Source: Novosphingobium sp. 32-60-15 | GTDB taxonomy: Bacteria > Pseudomonadota > Alphaproteobacteria > Sphingomonadales > Sphingomonadaceae | Reading direction: 5' to 3' | DNA length: 48,034 nucleotides | NCBI RefSeq assembly: GCF_002280675.1 | Contig: NZ_NCEN01000031.1 | Location: forward strand, 9,119 to 57,152 | Shown here: piece after piece, positions 1-9,746 of the stretch | Layout of the letters: each line of letters starts with the position of its first letter | How positions within the stretch are numbered: the first letter of the stretch is position 1 | Notes under the pieces: generated by a model | The model's database searches: none | What the model was told of the DNA's origin: nothing | The model's input: only the letters and a program-made list of their open reading frames with translations | Program-made: the position numbers and the translations under genes

Positions 1-1071
1 GTGCTATTGGCGCTGATGGCGCTCCAGTTTCGCCGCTATGCCCGGTCGCAGATCTTTGCCTTCGACTTCGGCGGCTCAATCCGGGCAGCCGCGCTGGCGA
101 TGAGTGGTGACTGGCACGACCTTGGCGGCTCACTCGCCGAAGACGCGAGCGAACCGGTCGCCTTGCAGCCGCTGGCCGGGATCGATGCCGAAGAGGAACG
201 CGCATGGGCGGCCGAATGGGTTGCCGCCATCCTGGCCCGCGAGAAGGTCGAGATCACGCCCGACGTAAAGGAGCATGTCTGGTCGGCGCTCAACAATCTG
301 GCGTCGGCCCCCAAGTCCGAACGCACCCTCACGGGCCTATCGGTCTTGCTCCAGAGCCAAGCGCTCAAACAAGCGCTCAAGCCCTATTGCGTCGGCGGGC
401 CTTGGGGTCGTCTGCTCGATGCCGAGACCGAGCGTGTCGCGTCAGCCGACGTGCTCGCCTTCGAAACCGAAGGCCTGATCGGCACGGGCGCCGCCGCAGC
501 CGTGCTTGCCTACCTCTTTCACCGGATCGAACATCGTCTGGATGGTCGTCCGACGCTGTTGATCGTCGACGAAGGCTGGCTTGCCCTCGATGACGAAGGC
601 TTTGCCAGCCAGCTCCGCGAATGGCTGAAGACGCTGCGGAAAAAGAACGCGAGCGTGATTTTCGCCACCCAATCGCTCGCCGACATCGACGGTTCGGCGA
701 TTGCGCCGGCCATTATCGAAAGCTGCCCGACGCGGCTCTTCCTGCCTAACGAGCGCGCGCTCGAGCCCCAGATCGCGACAATCTACGAACGCTTCGGACT
801 CAACGATCGTCAGATCGAGATCCTCAGCCGCGCCACCCCGAAGCGTGACTATTACTGCCAGTCACGCCGCGGAAATCGTCTGTTCGAGCTGGGTCTGGGC
901 GAGGTGGCGCTCGCCTTCACAGCGGCGTCCAGCAAGGGCGATCAAATCCTCATTGCTCGGCTGATGGCCGAACATGGTCCGACCGGCTTTGCCAAGGCCT
1001 GGCTTGAGGCCCGCGGCGTCGCTTGGGCGACCGACCTCATTATCACCCCGCAAAAGGAGAAACTGCCATGA
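1..1071 (+). CDS. trbE: TrbE/VirB4-type conjugation ATPase, 5' end cut by window
   Basis: C-terminal 356 residues of the cytoplasmic ATPase that powers P-type (trb) conjugative type IV secretion. The frame is open from the first base, and the first residues (VLLALMALQF) look like those just after a Walker A GKS, so the N-terminal half lies outside the window. A Walker B strand with LLIVDEGW is near residue 188, followed by the FATQSLADID segment typical of VirB4/TrbE. The stop TGA at 1069-1071 overlaps the ATG of trbJ (ATGA), which indicates translational coupling. Identity is clear from the motifs and from the trbJ-K-L-F-G-I order downstream. Intactness of the missing part cannot be judged. 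Confidence 0.93.
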   Translation: MLLALMALQFRRYARSQIFAFDFGGSIRAAALAMSGDWHDLGGSLAEDASEPVALQPLAGIDAEEERAWAAEWVAAILAREKVEITPDVKEHVWSALNNLASAPKSERTLTGLSVLLQSQALKQALKPYCVGGPWGRLLDAETERVASADVLAFETEGLIGTGAAAAVLAYLFHRIEHRLDGRPTLLIVDEGWLALDDEGFASQLREWLKTLRKKNASVIFATQSLADIDGSAIAPAIIESCPTRLFLPNERALEPQIATIYERFGLNDRQIEILSRATPKRDYYCQSRRGNRLFELGLGEVALAFTAASSKGDQILIARLMAEHGPTGFAKAWLEARGVAWATDLIITPQKEKLP

Positions 1072-1811
1072 AGCTTCGATTTCGTCCGGCATGGACTGCC
1101 GGTCTCGCCGCCCTGACATTGGCCACGTTGCCGATGCCATCTCAGGCCCAGATCACGGTCTGGGACCCGACCAACTATACCCAAAACGTCCTGCAGGCCG
1201 CGCGCTCGCTCCAGCAGGTCACCAACCAGATCACCTCGCTGCAAAACGAGGCGCAAAGCCTCATCAATCAGGCCCGCAATCTGGCGAGCCTGCCCTACTC
1301 CTCGTTGCAAGAACTCCAGCAGTCGGTCGCTAGGACCCAGCAACTGCTGGGGCAGGCGCAGAGCATTGCCTATGACGTGCAGCAGATCGATCGCGCTTTC
1401 CAGACCAGCTACGCGCCAGCCAGCGCCTCCAGTTCCGATCAGGCGCTCTTCGCATCGGCCCGCCAGCGTTGGCAGACATCGGTCGGCGCGCTTCAGGATG
1501 CGATGCGTGTGCAGGCCGGCGTCGTCGGCAATATCGAAACCAACCGCACGCAGATGGCGGCATTAGTGGGCTCCAGCCAGTCCGCCACCGGCGCGCTGCA
1601 GGCGACCCAAGCCGGCAATCAGCTTCTGGCGCTCCAGGCCCAGCAACTGTCCGATCTGACTGCCGCCGTCGCGGCGCAGGGGCGTGCGCAAAACCTTGAA
1701 GCGGCGCAGCGCGCGGCGGCTGCGGACCAAGGTCGCGAGCAGCTTCGCCGTTTTCTGACTCCAGGTCAGGGCTACCAGCCCACCGAGGTCACCATGTTCC
1801 ACGATCGCTGA
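1068..1811 (+). CDS. trbJ: P-type conjugative transfer protein TrbJ (VirB5-like)
   Basis: Periplasmic or pilus-tip component of the trb mating apparatus, 247 residues. The N-terminus is a signal peptide: KLRFRP, a hydrophobic run, and a likely cleavage after SQA near residue 25. The mature part is almost entirely Gln/Ala-rich helix, as in TrbJ/VirB5 proteins. I chose the ATG at 1068 because AGGAG lies at 1055-1059 and because the codon overlaps the trbE stop; an in-frame start at 1023 would add residues ahead of the signal peptide. The gene appears intact. Confidence 0.92.
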   Translation: MKLRFRPAWTAGLAALTLATLPMPSQAQITVWDPTNYTQNVLQAARSLQQVTNQITSLQNEAQSLINQARNLASLPYSSLQELQQSVARTQQLLGQAQSIAYDVQQIDRAFQTSYAPASASSSDQALFASARQRWQTSVGALQDAMRVQAGVVGNIETNRTQMAALVGSSQSATGALQATQAGNQLLALQAQQLSDLTAAVAAQGRAQNLEAAQRAAAADQGREQLRRFLTPGQGYQPTEVTMFHDR

Positions 1812-1819
1812 GCGGGCCG

Positions 1820-2167
1820 ATGCGCTGGCCTGGATTGCTCGCCGACAGGCTCCAGCGACCAAAGCCTGGTCGGATCCTCGTCGTCGGCACTGTCGCGGCG
1901 GTGATCGTCGCGATCGCGGTGTGGTTCACGACGGCGGCACGCTCCGACAGGCCGGCCGAAAGAAGCCCCGCCACGACGATCGCGCGCGATCCGCTCGAAG
2001 CCGAACTGGTCCGCTGCAACGACCTGGGTTCGCCCGCGATCGATGACCCAGGCTGCAAACGGGCGTGGTCTGAAAATCGCCGCCGGTTTCTCGGCGCCCC
2101 CAACACGCAGGCGCCAGCCGTCAACGAACATGCCGGCGCTCCGATTAGCCGACAGGAGCAACGCTGA
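1820..2167 (+). CDS. trbK: TrbK-like small membrane protein of the trb operon
   Basis: A 115-residue protein with one N-terminal transmembrane helix (about residues 19-37, ILVVGTVAAVIVAIAVWF) and a C-terminal segment with RDPLEAELVRCNDLG and a later GCKRAW. This Cys-containing pattern is the one I associate with the 'TrbK-alt' proteins found between trbJ and trbL in alphaproteobacterial conjugative elements. TrbK proteins are linked to entry exclusion, but that role is inferred here from position. The stop overlaps the start of trbL by one base (TGATG). The symbol is positional, since sequence similarity within TrbK proteins is low. Confidence 0.78.
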   Translation: MRWPGLLADRLQRPKPGRILVVGTVAAVIVAIAVWFTTAARSDRPAERSPATTIARDPLEAELVRCNDLGSPAIDDPGCKRAWSENRRRFLGAPNTQAPAVNEHAGAPISRQEQR

Positions 2168-3367
2168 TGCAGGGCACCGGGGTCATCGACCGCTTCATCG
2201 ACCGCTTCCTGGAAGTCTTTACCCGCTACATCGACAGCGGCTTTGGCTTGCTACAGGGCGAAGTCGCGTGGTTGGCCTCGACGCTGATCGTCATCGACAT
2301 CACGCTCGCCGCGCTGTTTTGGGCCTGGGGTGCGGACGACGATATCCTCGCCCGCTTGGTCAAGAAGACCCTCTTCGTTGGTGCGTTCGCCTTCATCATC
2401 GGCAACTGGAACACGCTGGCCCGCATCGTCTTTGAGAGCTTTGCCGGGCTCGGGCTGAAGGCATCGGGCACAGGGCTGACGGCTGCGGAATTTCTTCGCC
2501 CCGGTCGCGTTGCCCAAGTTGGCTTCGATGCCGGCAGGCCCATCCTGGAGTCCATCTCCGGGCTGATGGGCTACATCAGCTTCTTCGAGAATTTCATCCA
2601 GATCGTCGTCCTGCTGCTGGCCTGGGCAATCGTGCTGCTGTCTTTCTTCATCCTCGCCATCCAGCTCTTCATCAGCTTGATCGAGTTCAAGCTCGCGACC
2701 TTATGCGGCTTCGTGCTCGTGCCCTTTGGCCTGTTCATTCACGCAAGGTTTTCAGGCCCAGCCCACAATCGAAGACGCGATGGCGCTGGTGCTTGCTGCG
2801 CTGTCGCTGCTCGGCCTTGGCATTTTTGGCCCCTCGATCGCCAATGGCATCGTCTCGGGCGGACCGCAGCTTGGCGCCGGGGCAGCCGTTGGCACTGGAC
2901 TGGCTGCCGGCGGCGCGCTCCTTGCTGGCGCAGCCGGCGCGCGCATGGCGGGCGGTGCGGCGATGGCGGCCGTGCGGGGCGGAGCCAGTGTCGCTGGCGG
3001 CGCTTCGACGGCCTATCAACTTGGAAGCGCCGCCAAAGGGGGCAGCGTTGCGGGCGGACTATCCGGCGTCGCGCAAGCCGGGGCTTCCGCAGCGGCCTCG
3101 CCGCTCCGCAGAGCAGCCGCTGAGATGGGGCAGCGCTACCAAGCCGGTGGCCGGGCGGCGTTCGAAGCCATGGGCGGCAAAGTCACCGGAGGGACCGACG
3201 CCAGCCCGGCCAACGATGCGGGCTCCGCCTCCGGGGAGCCCGCCTGGGCCAAATCGATGCGTCGACGCCAATCAGCCGCGCACGGCATCCAGACCGCCAT
3301 CCATGCCGTCCGTGCCGGCGATGGAGGCGGCGCAGGCTCTTCTGTCAGCATTCGAGAGGGTGAATGA
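2167..3367 (+). pseudogene. trbL: trbL, frameshifted with an internal deletion
   Basis: TrbL is the polytopic inner-membrane core (VirB6-like) of trb systems. The frame starting at 2167 gives a normal TrbL N-terminus with several hydrophobic helices (WLASTLIVIDITLAALF; IVVLLLAWAIVLLSFFILAI) up to EFKLATLCGFVLVPFGLF near base 2740. From about 2741 the TrbL sequence continues in another frame (FTQGFQAQPTIEDAM, then SGGPQLGAGAAVGTGLAAGG and a Gly/Ala-rich tail) to a stop at 3365-3367. Between FGLF and FTQGF the family normally has roughly 35-45 residues including another membrane helix; these are missing and the frame has shifted. The original frame runs on as Arg-rich nonsense to 3123. A full-length TrbL cannot be made, so transfer is probably abolished. 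Confidence 0.85.
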
Positions 3368-4050
3368 TGTTCTTCAAACGACCGTCCAGCCGTTACGGCC
3401 GGACGCCCGAACCCGAGACCCCTTATCAACGTGCCGCTCAGGCTTGGGATGACCGCATCGGGTCTGCGCGCATCCAGGCTCGCAACTGGCGACTGATGGC
3501 GTTCGGCTCGCTATTCCTGTCTGCCGGCCTGTCCGCTGCCGTCGTTTGGCAAGCCATGTCTGGAACGGTCGTGCCGTGGGTCGTGCAGGTTGACCGGCTC
3601 GGGCAAGCCCAAGCGATCTCGCCAGCAGAGACCGGCTATCGGCCGACCGATCCTCAGATCGCTTGGCATCTCGCCCGCTTTATCGAGGAAACCCGCTCAA
3701 TCCCGGCGGACCCGATCGTGCTGCGCCAGAACTGGCTACGCGCCTACGACTATACGACCGACCAAGGCGCGCTGGCGCTTAACGACTATGCCCGGGTCAA
3801 CGACCCGTTTGCCAAGGTCGGCCGGGAACAGGTCGCGGTCGATGTCTCCAGTGTCATCCGAGCGTCACCGGGGAGCTTTCGCGTTGCTTGGGTCGAGCGG
3901 CGATACGTCGATGGGGCGCTCGCGGCCACCGAGCGCTGGACGGCCATCCTGACCATCACAATCCAAACCCCTCGTGACGTCGAGCGCCTGCGCAAGAATC
4001 CGCTCGGTGTGTACGTCCATGCCCTCAATTGGTCGAAGGAGCTCGGCTGA
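3364..4050 (+). CDS. trbF: Conjugal transfer protein TrbF (VirB8-like)
   Basis: Inner-membrane assembly factor of the trb channel, 228 residues. It has a short basic cytoplasmic N-terminus, one transmembrane helix (about residues 41-60, LMAFGSLFLSAGLSAAVVW), and a periplasmic VirB8/TrbF domain with VVPWVVQVDRLGQ and ending NPLGVYVHALNWSKEL, a recognisable TrbF ending. Two adjacent ATGs (3364 and 3367) are possible starts. The first overlaps the stop of the shifted trbL frame, as expected for the ancestral trbL/trbF overlap. The gene is intact. Confidence 0.93.
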   Translation: MMFFKRPSSRYGRTPEPETPYQRAAQAWDDRIGSARIQARNWRLMAFGSLFLSAGLSAAVVWQAMSGTVVPWVVQVDRLGQAQAISPAETGYRPTDPQIAWHLARFIEETRSIPADPIVLRQNWLRAYDYTTDQGALALNDYARVNDPFAKVGREQVAVDVSSVIRASPGSFRVAWVERRYVDGALAATERWTAILTITIQTPRDVERLRKNPLGVYVHALNWSKELG

Positions 4051-5051
4051 TGCGACTGATCCCCGTTACAACCATCATGCTTGCGTCGGTATCGCTCGCG
4101 GCCTGTTCGCATACCTGGAAGCCGCCGGAGATCACCTATGATCCTATCGCGGCCCCGCAGCCGGCGACGCCCGAGGTCGAGCCGCCCAAGTCGGTCGAAA
4201 TCGTGCAGATTCCGACGCCCTTGCCTCTGCCAGGCCAACTCCAACGCATTCCACCGCCCCCCTCGCAGACACCGGAGCCGGCCGACCCGCGCGCACGGGT
4301 GGAAGCCGCCAATGGCGCGGCCCGCATTCAGCCAAGCCGGTCCGGCTATTTCAACGCGGTTCAGGTCTATCCCTATTCGGATGGCGCGCTGTACCAAGTG
4401 TACACAGCGCCGGGGCAGGTGACCGACATCGCCCTCGAAGCGGGTGAGCAACTGGTCGGCACAGGACCTGTGGCCGCCGGCGACACGGTGCGCTGGATCA
4501 TCGGTGATACGGAAAGCGGCAGCGGTCCGACCCGAAGGATCCATATCCTCGTCAAGCCGACGCGCGCCGATCTTCAGACCAACTTGGTGATCAATACCGA
4601 TCGCCGGACGTATCATCTCGAACTGCGGGCGGCCGAGCGCACCTACATGGCCAGTGTTTCCTGGTCTTATCCGCAAGACCAGCTCATCGCCCTACGCCGC
4701 CAGAACTCACAAGCGCAGGCCGCGGAGACGGCAGCGACCTCGCCGTTGCCGGCGCTGGAGTTGCTGAACTTTCGCTACCGGATCGAAGGCGACAACCCGG
4801 CTTGGCGACCGGTTAGGGCCTTCGACGACGGGCGGCAGGTCTTCATCGAGTTTCCAACTGGCATTGCGCAGGGAGAGATGCCCCCGCTCTGGATCATCGG
4901 CGCACAGGGCAATGCCGAACTGGTGAACTACCGTGTGCGCGGCCGCTACATGGTCGTTGACCGTCTCTTTGGCGGCGCTGAGCTTCGCCTGGGCGGAGAC
5001 CGCCAACGGCGCGTCCGTATCGTTCGCATTGACGCGAGGCCGGCATCGTGA
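4050..5051 (+). CDS. trbG: P-type conjugative transfer lipoprotein TrbG (VirB9-like)
   Basis: Outer-membrane-associated channel component, 333 residues. It starts with a lipoprotein signal (VSLAAC, lipid-bearing Cys near residue 20), followed by a Pro-rich stretch (residues about 27-80) and a VirB9/TrbG domain with YPYSDGALYQVYTAPGQVTD, RRIHILVKPTR, TDRRTYHLELR and SVSWSYPQD. I chose the ATG at 4050 because it overlaps the trbF stop (TGATG) and places the lipobox correctly; an upstream in-frame GTG or ATG at 4029 would precede it. The stop overlaps the GTG start of trbI. The gene is intact. Confidence 0.93.
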   Translation: MRLIPVTTIMLASVSLAACSHTWKPPEITYDPIAAPQPATPEVEPPKSVEIVQIPTPLPLPGQLQRIPPPPSQTPEPADPRARVEAANGAARIQPSRSGYFNAVQVYPYSDGALYQVYTAPGQVTDIALEAGEQLVGTGPVAAGDTVRWIIGDTESGSGPTRRIHILVKPTRADLQTNLVINTDRRTYHLELRAAERTYMASVSWSYPQDQLIALRRQNSQAQAAETAATSPLPALELLNFRYRIEGDNPAWRPVRAFDDGRQVFIEFPTGIAQGEMPPLWIIGAQGNAELVNYRVRGRYMVVDRLFGGAELRLGGDRQRRVRIVRIDARPAS

Positions 5052-5875
5052 CCGGCCCCGTTCCTGAGCAAACGCCGGACGATCCTCCTCGGCCGGAGCG
5101 CGAAATCGCCGCTGAGCTGCGTCTTCGGCCCGACCGGCCCAAGGTCGTCCGCCTGTCGCGAAAAGTGCTCGGCCTCATCGCGGGCGTTTCCGCCGTCGCC
5201 ATCGGCGGATCATTGATATGGGCGCTGCAATCCAGCCGACCGACAACGACCGCCGAACTTTATAACACCGACAACAGGACCACGGCCGACGGCCTGTCGC
5301 GGCTGCCTACATCCTATGCCGGGGTGCCTCGTGAAGTGCCGCCGCTCGGGCCGCCGCTCCCCGGCGATCTCGGACGCCCCATGCTCAACAACGGCATCCA
5401 GCCCGGTCCTATCCCGGGCGCTCCGGCACCCGCGACCGCGCCGGATCCGGAAGCCCAGCGCGTTGCGCAGGAGCGTCAGCGCATCGCTCAAGAACGCGAG
5501 GCCGCTCGCGCCAGTCGACTGTTCGCGGGGGAATCCCGCACGCCCGGCAGCGGTCCCTCAGCCGCTGGGCTCGAGATGCCGGGAGCGGCGTCGCCCCAAC
5601 TCGGCGCCCTCGCGGCCGGAACCGGTCAACCGACACCGCCGCCAAGCGAAGGCGATCGGAGGTCGGCATTCTTGGGCGGTCCCGCTGACAGGCGCACGAT
5701 CAGTACCGAAACGCTTCAGGCCCCGGCGAGTCCCTATACCGTGCAAGCGGGCGCTGTGATTGCCGCAGCGATGGTGACGGGCCTGCGCTCGGACCTGCCC
5801 GGCCAGATCACCGCACAAGTCACCGAGAATGTCTATGATGGCCCCACCGGGCGCATCTTGACATCGGCCAGATAG
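5048..5875 (+). pseudogene. trbI: trbI (VirB10-like), truncated at 3' end by a rearrangement
   Basis: TrbI/VirB10 spans both membranes as the channel scaffold. The GTG start at 5048 overlaps the trbG stop (GTGA). Visible parts are a cytoplasmic Pro-rich N-terminus, one transmembrane helix (about residues 37-58), a long Pro-rich linker with repeated QERQRIAQERE, and the start of the conserved C-terminal domain (SPYTVQAGAVIAAAMVTGLRSD, QITAQVTENVYDGPTGRIL). In TrbI this last motif is normally followed by LIPQGSRLIG and about 130 more residues of beta-barrel domain. Here it ends in TSAR and a stop. From about 5860 the DNA is the antisense of the helicase gene that converges on it. The product lacks its outer-membrane domain and should be non-functional. 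Confidence 0.88.
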
Positions 5876-7758
5876 TCGCTGACGGTCTGGGAGCCGCCGG
5901 AACGCTCAAAGCTGGCGATGGCGTCCAGCGTCCGGGTGATGTTGCCACTCAGCGCGCGAAGCGTTAGCCGAAACGCTTCGACCGAACTTTCAAGCCGCTT
6001 CAGCAGATTTGTCGTCATGAGCGCCTGCAAGCTGCGCTCGCGATCGGCCTGACGCAGCTTACCCCGCCCACCTTCCACCTGGGTGTCGTAGATCTCTTCG
6101 TATTTCCGCAAGCGGCTCGGCAGGATGTAGCCGATGGGTGCGTACACCGCGAGCTTCAGCACCGAGAGGCGACCGAAAATGTCGTTGAGCCCCAGCACGT
6201 CGGGACGATGGGTAATCGGGCATTGATATGACAGCGGTTTACGCCGCTGCGGGAACTTGCCGATGTCCTTGGTGTCGTAAAAAGTCTCGATATGCTTGCG
6301 CGACCGGGCAATCGTCACTGCATCGAGCAGCTCGAAGAAATCAAAATCCAGCGCCTTGAGGATTGTAGCCGCCGTGCGTTCTTCGGCCGGCAGATCGGTC
6401 CAGGCATTGAACGCCTTCTGGGCACGGCGGAAAATCTCCTCGACCCCCGTCTTCGCCTTCAAATTTCGGCTCAGGCTCTCGGACTCCCCCTCATAAGCAA
6501 GGGCGAGCTGGTTGCGCAAATCATTGAAGCGATTGTTGACCGGCGTTGCCGACAGCATGAGAACCTTGGTCTTCACGCCATCGCGGATCACCTTGTTCAT
6601 CAACTTCTGATAGCGGGTCTCCCGGTCCTTATAGACGTCGTTGTTCCGGAAATTATGCGACTCGTCGATGACGACCAGATCATAATTGCCCCAGTTGACC
6701 CGGTTCAGTGGAATGCCGAACGATTCTCCTGACGTGCGCGACAGGTCGGTATGGCAAAGGACGTCGTAGTTGAGCCGGTCCTTGGCAAAAATGTTAGTCT
6801 TGAGGTTGGTGTTGTAGTTACGCCAGTTGTCCGCCAGCTTCTTGGGGCACAGCACCAGGACGGATCTATTGCGCAGCTCGTAGTATTTTATGACCGCCAA
6901 TGCGGTGAAGGTTTTGCCCAGACCGACACTATCGGCAAGAATGCAGCCATTGTGCGTTTCCAGCTTGTTGATGATGCCCGTTACCGCATCCCGCTGGTAG
7001 TTGAACAGCTTGTTCCAGACCTGGCTGTCCTTGTAACCCGTCAGATCATTGGGCAACGCATCTTGATCGAGGTCCTCCAGAAAATCCTGAAAGATGTTGT
7101 ACAGGATCTGAAAATACAGGCGTTCCGGCGAGTTTTCCTGGTAGACGGACTCGATATGGTCGCAGATCGCCGCCGTGACATCCTTCACCTTTTCGGCGTC
7201 ATTCCATATTTGGTTGAAGAGCTGGAGGTAGACATCCGTGTGGCTGGGATCGTCGACACGAGTCACCAGATTCGATACCGCGCTGCCCTTCTGGTAGCCG
7301 AGATCAACGGCAGTAAAGCCACTGATCGGCATGTATGCGGCCCCACCAGCATCAGCCGCAACATGCACGAACTGCTGCATGGCTGCATTAGTCGAATTCG
7401 ACTTGAAGCGAGCCTTCTTGCGTATCCAGTCCGCGCATTCCCGCGCGACGGCGCGCTGCGTCAGCTTGTTGCGCAACTGGATCTCGAATTCCGTCCCGTA
7501 GAGGCCGCTCTCGCCACCGGACTTCGGGATGAAAAATTCACGCCGTTCCTTGCGAAGGCGGTCGGTCACATCGGTCGGGACGAATGTCGGAGACGTGAAA
7601 ATGAATTGCAGGCTTTCCACCTTGGCAAGCTCTGACTTCAGGGCTTCGAACGCATAAATCGAGAAGCAGGATGCGGCGATTTTTAACCGCGCTCCCCGAC
7701 TAATAGTGCTCTTCAGATCATCTCCGAGGAGCTGTGATGTGTTATCAATAATTTTCAT
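5833..7758 (-). pseudogene. PLD-domain/SNF2-type helicase, C-terminal half missing
   Basis: N-terminal 635 or so residues of a superfamily 2 helicase with a phospholipase-D-like N-terminal region (KIAASCFSIYAFEAL, QFIFTSPTFV). Helicase motifs seen are Q-motif region NYQRDAV (253-259), Walker A GLGKT (279-283), motif II DESH (365-368) and motif III SATP (403-406). Motifs IV-VI are absent: the natural sequence ends near DYLADVK and then reads into antisense trbI before a stop. Relatives I know of are about 1000-1100 residues. I chose the ATG at 7758 because it directly follows the stop of the upstream kinase gene (TGAGATG), so the two were co-translated. These helicases occur in bacterial defence islands; nucleic-acid restriction is a guess. 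As it stands it is probably inactive. Confidence 0.85.
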
Positions 7759-7759
7759 C

Positions 7760-9688
7760 TCAGCCCCGCTCCTCAAACGAACGTTTCGCTGGATGTTGCG
7801 CAAGCTCGTTTGCCCGCTCCCCCGCACTGGAATCCGTACTGCCGGTGTTCGCAAGAGCCGCACAGCGACCAGCGACCAGCGCGATCACCTTATCCTGCGT
7901 TGATCGCGCCACTTCGGTTTCGACAGCGAATGCAGGTAGCCTCAAGGTCCTGGTGAAATCTGCGACGCGGCGCGTCAGATCGGCAATCGCCGCTTCCGCC
8001 TCACCGACCGTCAAACCGATCGTGCGGGCCAGGGATATGAAGTCCTGACGCGTTAACCGGTCATCCTTGCCGTTGAGCTTGAGCGCCATGCGATCGCCGC
8101 TCAAACCCGGGAAGACACGCGTCGTGACCGCATCGTACAGCGGCGCAAAGCGGACCGAGGTAAAGCCCTTCGCGCCAGCGTCTGCGATCTTGAGCATAGC
8201 GAGGTTTTTGAGGTGCATATCGCCATCGGCGATGAGCCAGGCGAACACGGCCCGGCGGAACAGGATATCGAGATCGCTGGCCGGATCGGTCGAAAGCGGC
8301 CTCAGCCCGCGGGCCATCCGCTCGATCGTTCCGTCGTACTTAGCGGAAGCGGGAACGTCCAGAATGGAGCAGAAATCCTCCATCACCAGACGCCGCTGAT
8401 CCGCAGGTCCGCGTCGAATATCGAACCGCTCGACGACCAGTGCGGGCGACATGCCATCGGGCATTTCCAGCAGCGCGGCATCAGGCACAGCAAACCCGGC
8501 AGAGCGCCCCAGCTCTAAGCAGATCCATTCGACTATCGGCAACATTTCGAAGCCCGCCGCGCCGGCAGGTTTGAGAATATGAGTGAACGGCTCGTCAATG
8601 GCTGGGACCAGAGTGCCGTCAGACATCAGGCTCATCGGTGCCTTGATCTGGACGCCCGACAAGCGAGGGGTTTCGGCCCGAGCGAACATGCGCGCCAGAT
8701 TGTGCTCGAAGGTCTCCTCAATCTCGCCCCGGGCCGGACCGGCGTAGCGGCCCGTGAAGCGGCCGTGGTCGACGAACGCGGCGAGCGGAGTGGTTAGACA
8801 GTCGGCGGCCAAAGCCGCCAGTTCAACTCTGTTCTCGACGATAACGATGTTGGACATGTAGCGCCGCCCACGCCGGAGGGCCTCTCGGTCGTCGCGCTCA
8901 TGGAGCACCTGGGCCAACCAGCCTTCGGGCAACAACGACTCGATAAAGGCCGGCAGCTTACCCGGTGTGGTTTCCCGCACGATGGTCGGCCCGGTGCGCT
9001 TTTGCGGCCTCCATCGCCATTCGAAACCATCATGGGTCAGGCGACCGAGTGGATCGCCATGCCAGGCAACAAGTAGGTTGAGCGCGGCTTTGTTAACGGG
9101 TGCCTTGCCAGCACCGGGCTGCGCCAACAGAAAACGTTCTGCACCTTCCCCCTCGCGATACCATTCATTTTCACGGGCCAGCGCCCAAACTGCATCTGCG
9201 GCCGCCTGAGCATTGCCATATTCATCAATCAGGCGCGCGGCCATTTGGGTACGCATCTCCGCAGTCACAGCACTGGCGTGTTCGCTGCGTAGGCGAAAAG
9301 CTTCCAGAAAGCGCTGGCGCGGTGACGAGGCATCGACGCGCAGCTCGCCCAGATCGTCGCCGATTACGGCAATCGCGATCGAAGGATTTGCAGGTGCCTC
9401 GTTTTGAATGATTTCAAGCGTCCGTAGTCTGGTGCGCTGGTTACGGCGGCCACTGATAAACAGTCGGCCGTCTGGAGTTGGAGCGAGCAAAACTGCGCTC
9501 GCCGACGACAAATAGGCAGTTGGATAAAGATAGTGCGCAATCCGCACAGCATGATCTAGAATCGCTTCTTCGATGTCCGCGTCTTGGTCGACATATACGC
9601 CACGCACGACCTGGATCAGCTCGCCACCCTGAGCGCGCTGGTGGGCGCGTCGAGCGTCGATCGTCTCCCCCACAAGCTGGATCGCCAT
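7760..9688 (-). CDS. Fusion of AbiEi-like winged-helix domain and HipA-type kinase
   Basis: A 642-residue protein. Residues 1-135 resemble an AbiEi antitoxin: a winged helix with GGELIQVVRGVYV, then YPTAYLSSASAVLL. From about 230 it is a HipA-family Ser/Thr kinase: FIESLLPEGW (249-258), LSGVQIKAP (343-351, glycine-rich loop), ILK with K373, ALVVERFDI (416-424), ADGDMHLKN with catalytic D490 and N495, and APLYDA with metal-binding D519. The kinase motifs are complete. The position equivalent to the autophosphorylated Ser of E. coli HipA appears to be Arg (R342), next to L343 and S344. No hipB-like gene lies beside it, so the fused N-domain may serve as repressor and antitoxin (inference). An alternative ATG at 9703 lies inside a palindromic operator and lacks a clear ribosome site. 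The gene is coupled to the helicase gene. Confidence 0.82.
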   Translation of the reverse strand: MAIQLVGETIDARRAHQRAQGGELIQVVRGVYVDQDADIEEAILDHAVRIAHYLYPTAYLSSASAVLLAPTPDGRLFISGRRNQRTRLRTLEIIQNEAPANPSIAIAVIGDDLGELRVDASSPRQRFLEAFRLRSEHASAVTAEMRTQMAARLIDEYGNAQAAADAVWALARENEWYREGEGAERFLLAQPGAGKAPVNKAALNLLVAWHGDPLGRLTHDGFEWRWRPQKRTGPTIVRETTPGKLPAFIESLLPEGWLAQVLHERDDREALRRGRRYMSNIVIVENRVELAALAADCLTTPLAAFVDHGRFTGRYAGPARGEIEETFEHNLARMFARAETPRLSGVQIKAPMSLMSDGTLVPAIDEPFTHILKPAGAAGFEMLPIVEWICLELGRSAGFAVPDAALLEMPDGMSPALVVERFDIRRGPADQRRLVMEDFCSILDVPASAKYDGTIERMARGLRPLSTDPASDLDILFRRAVFAWLIADGDMHLKNLAMLKIADAGAKGFTSVRFAPLYDAVTTRVFPGLSGDRMALKLNGKDDRLTRQDFISLARTIGLTVGEAEAAIADLTRRVADFTRTLRLPAFAVETEVARSTQDKVIALVAGRCAALANTGSTDSSAGERANELAQHPAKRSFEERG

Positions 9689-9698
9689 TGGATTTTCC

Positions 9699-9713
9699 CG
9701 CATCTCAGATGCG
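9699..9713. promoter_or_regulatory. Operator-like palindrome 2 at the HipA-fusion start
   Basis: CGCATCT-C-AGATGCG is a perfect 15-bp palindrome around base 9706. Its right half plus flank (AGATGCGCG then T/A then TAATCC) repeats that of the larger palindrome 55 bp away. It covers the first possible ATG of the kinase gene (9701-9703), so a bound repressor would block transcription or translation start. Confidence 0.65.
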
Positions 9714-9746
9714 CGTTAATCCCATCACCCAAACCGTTTTGCAAGC

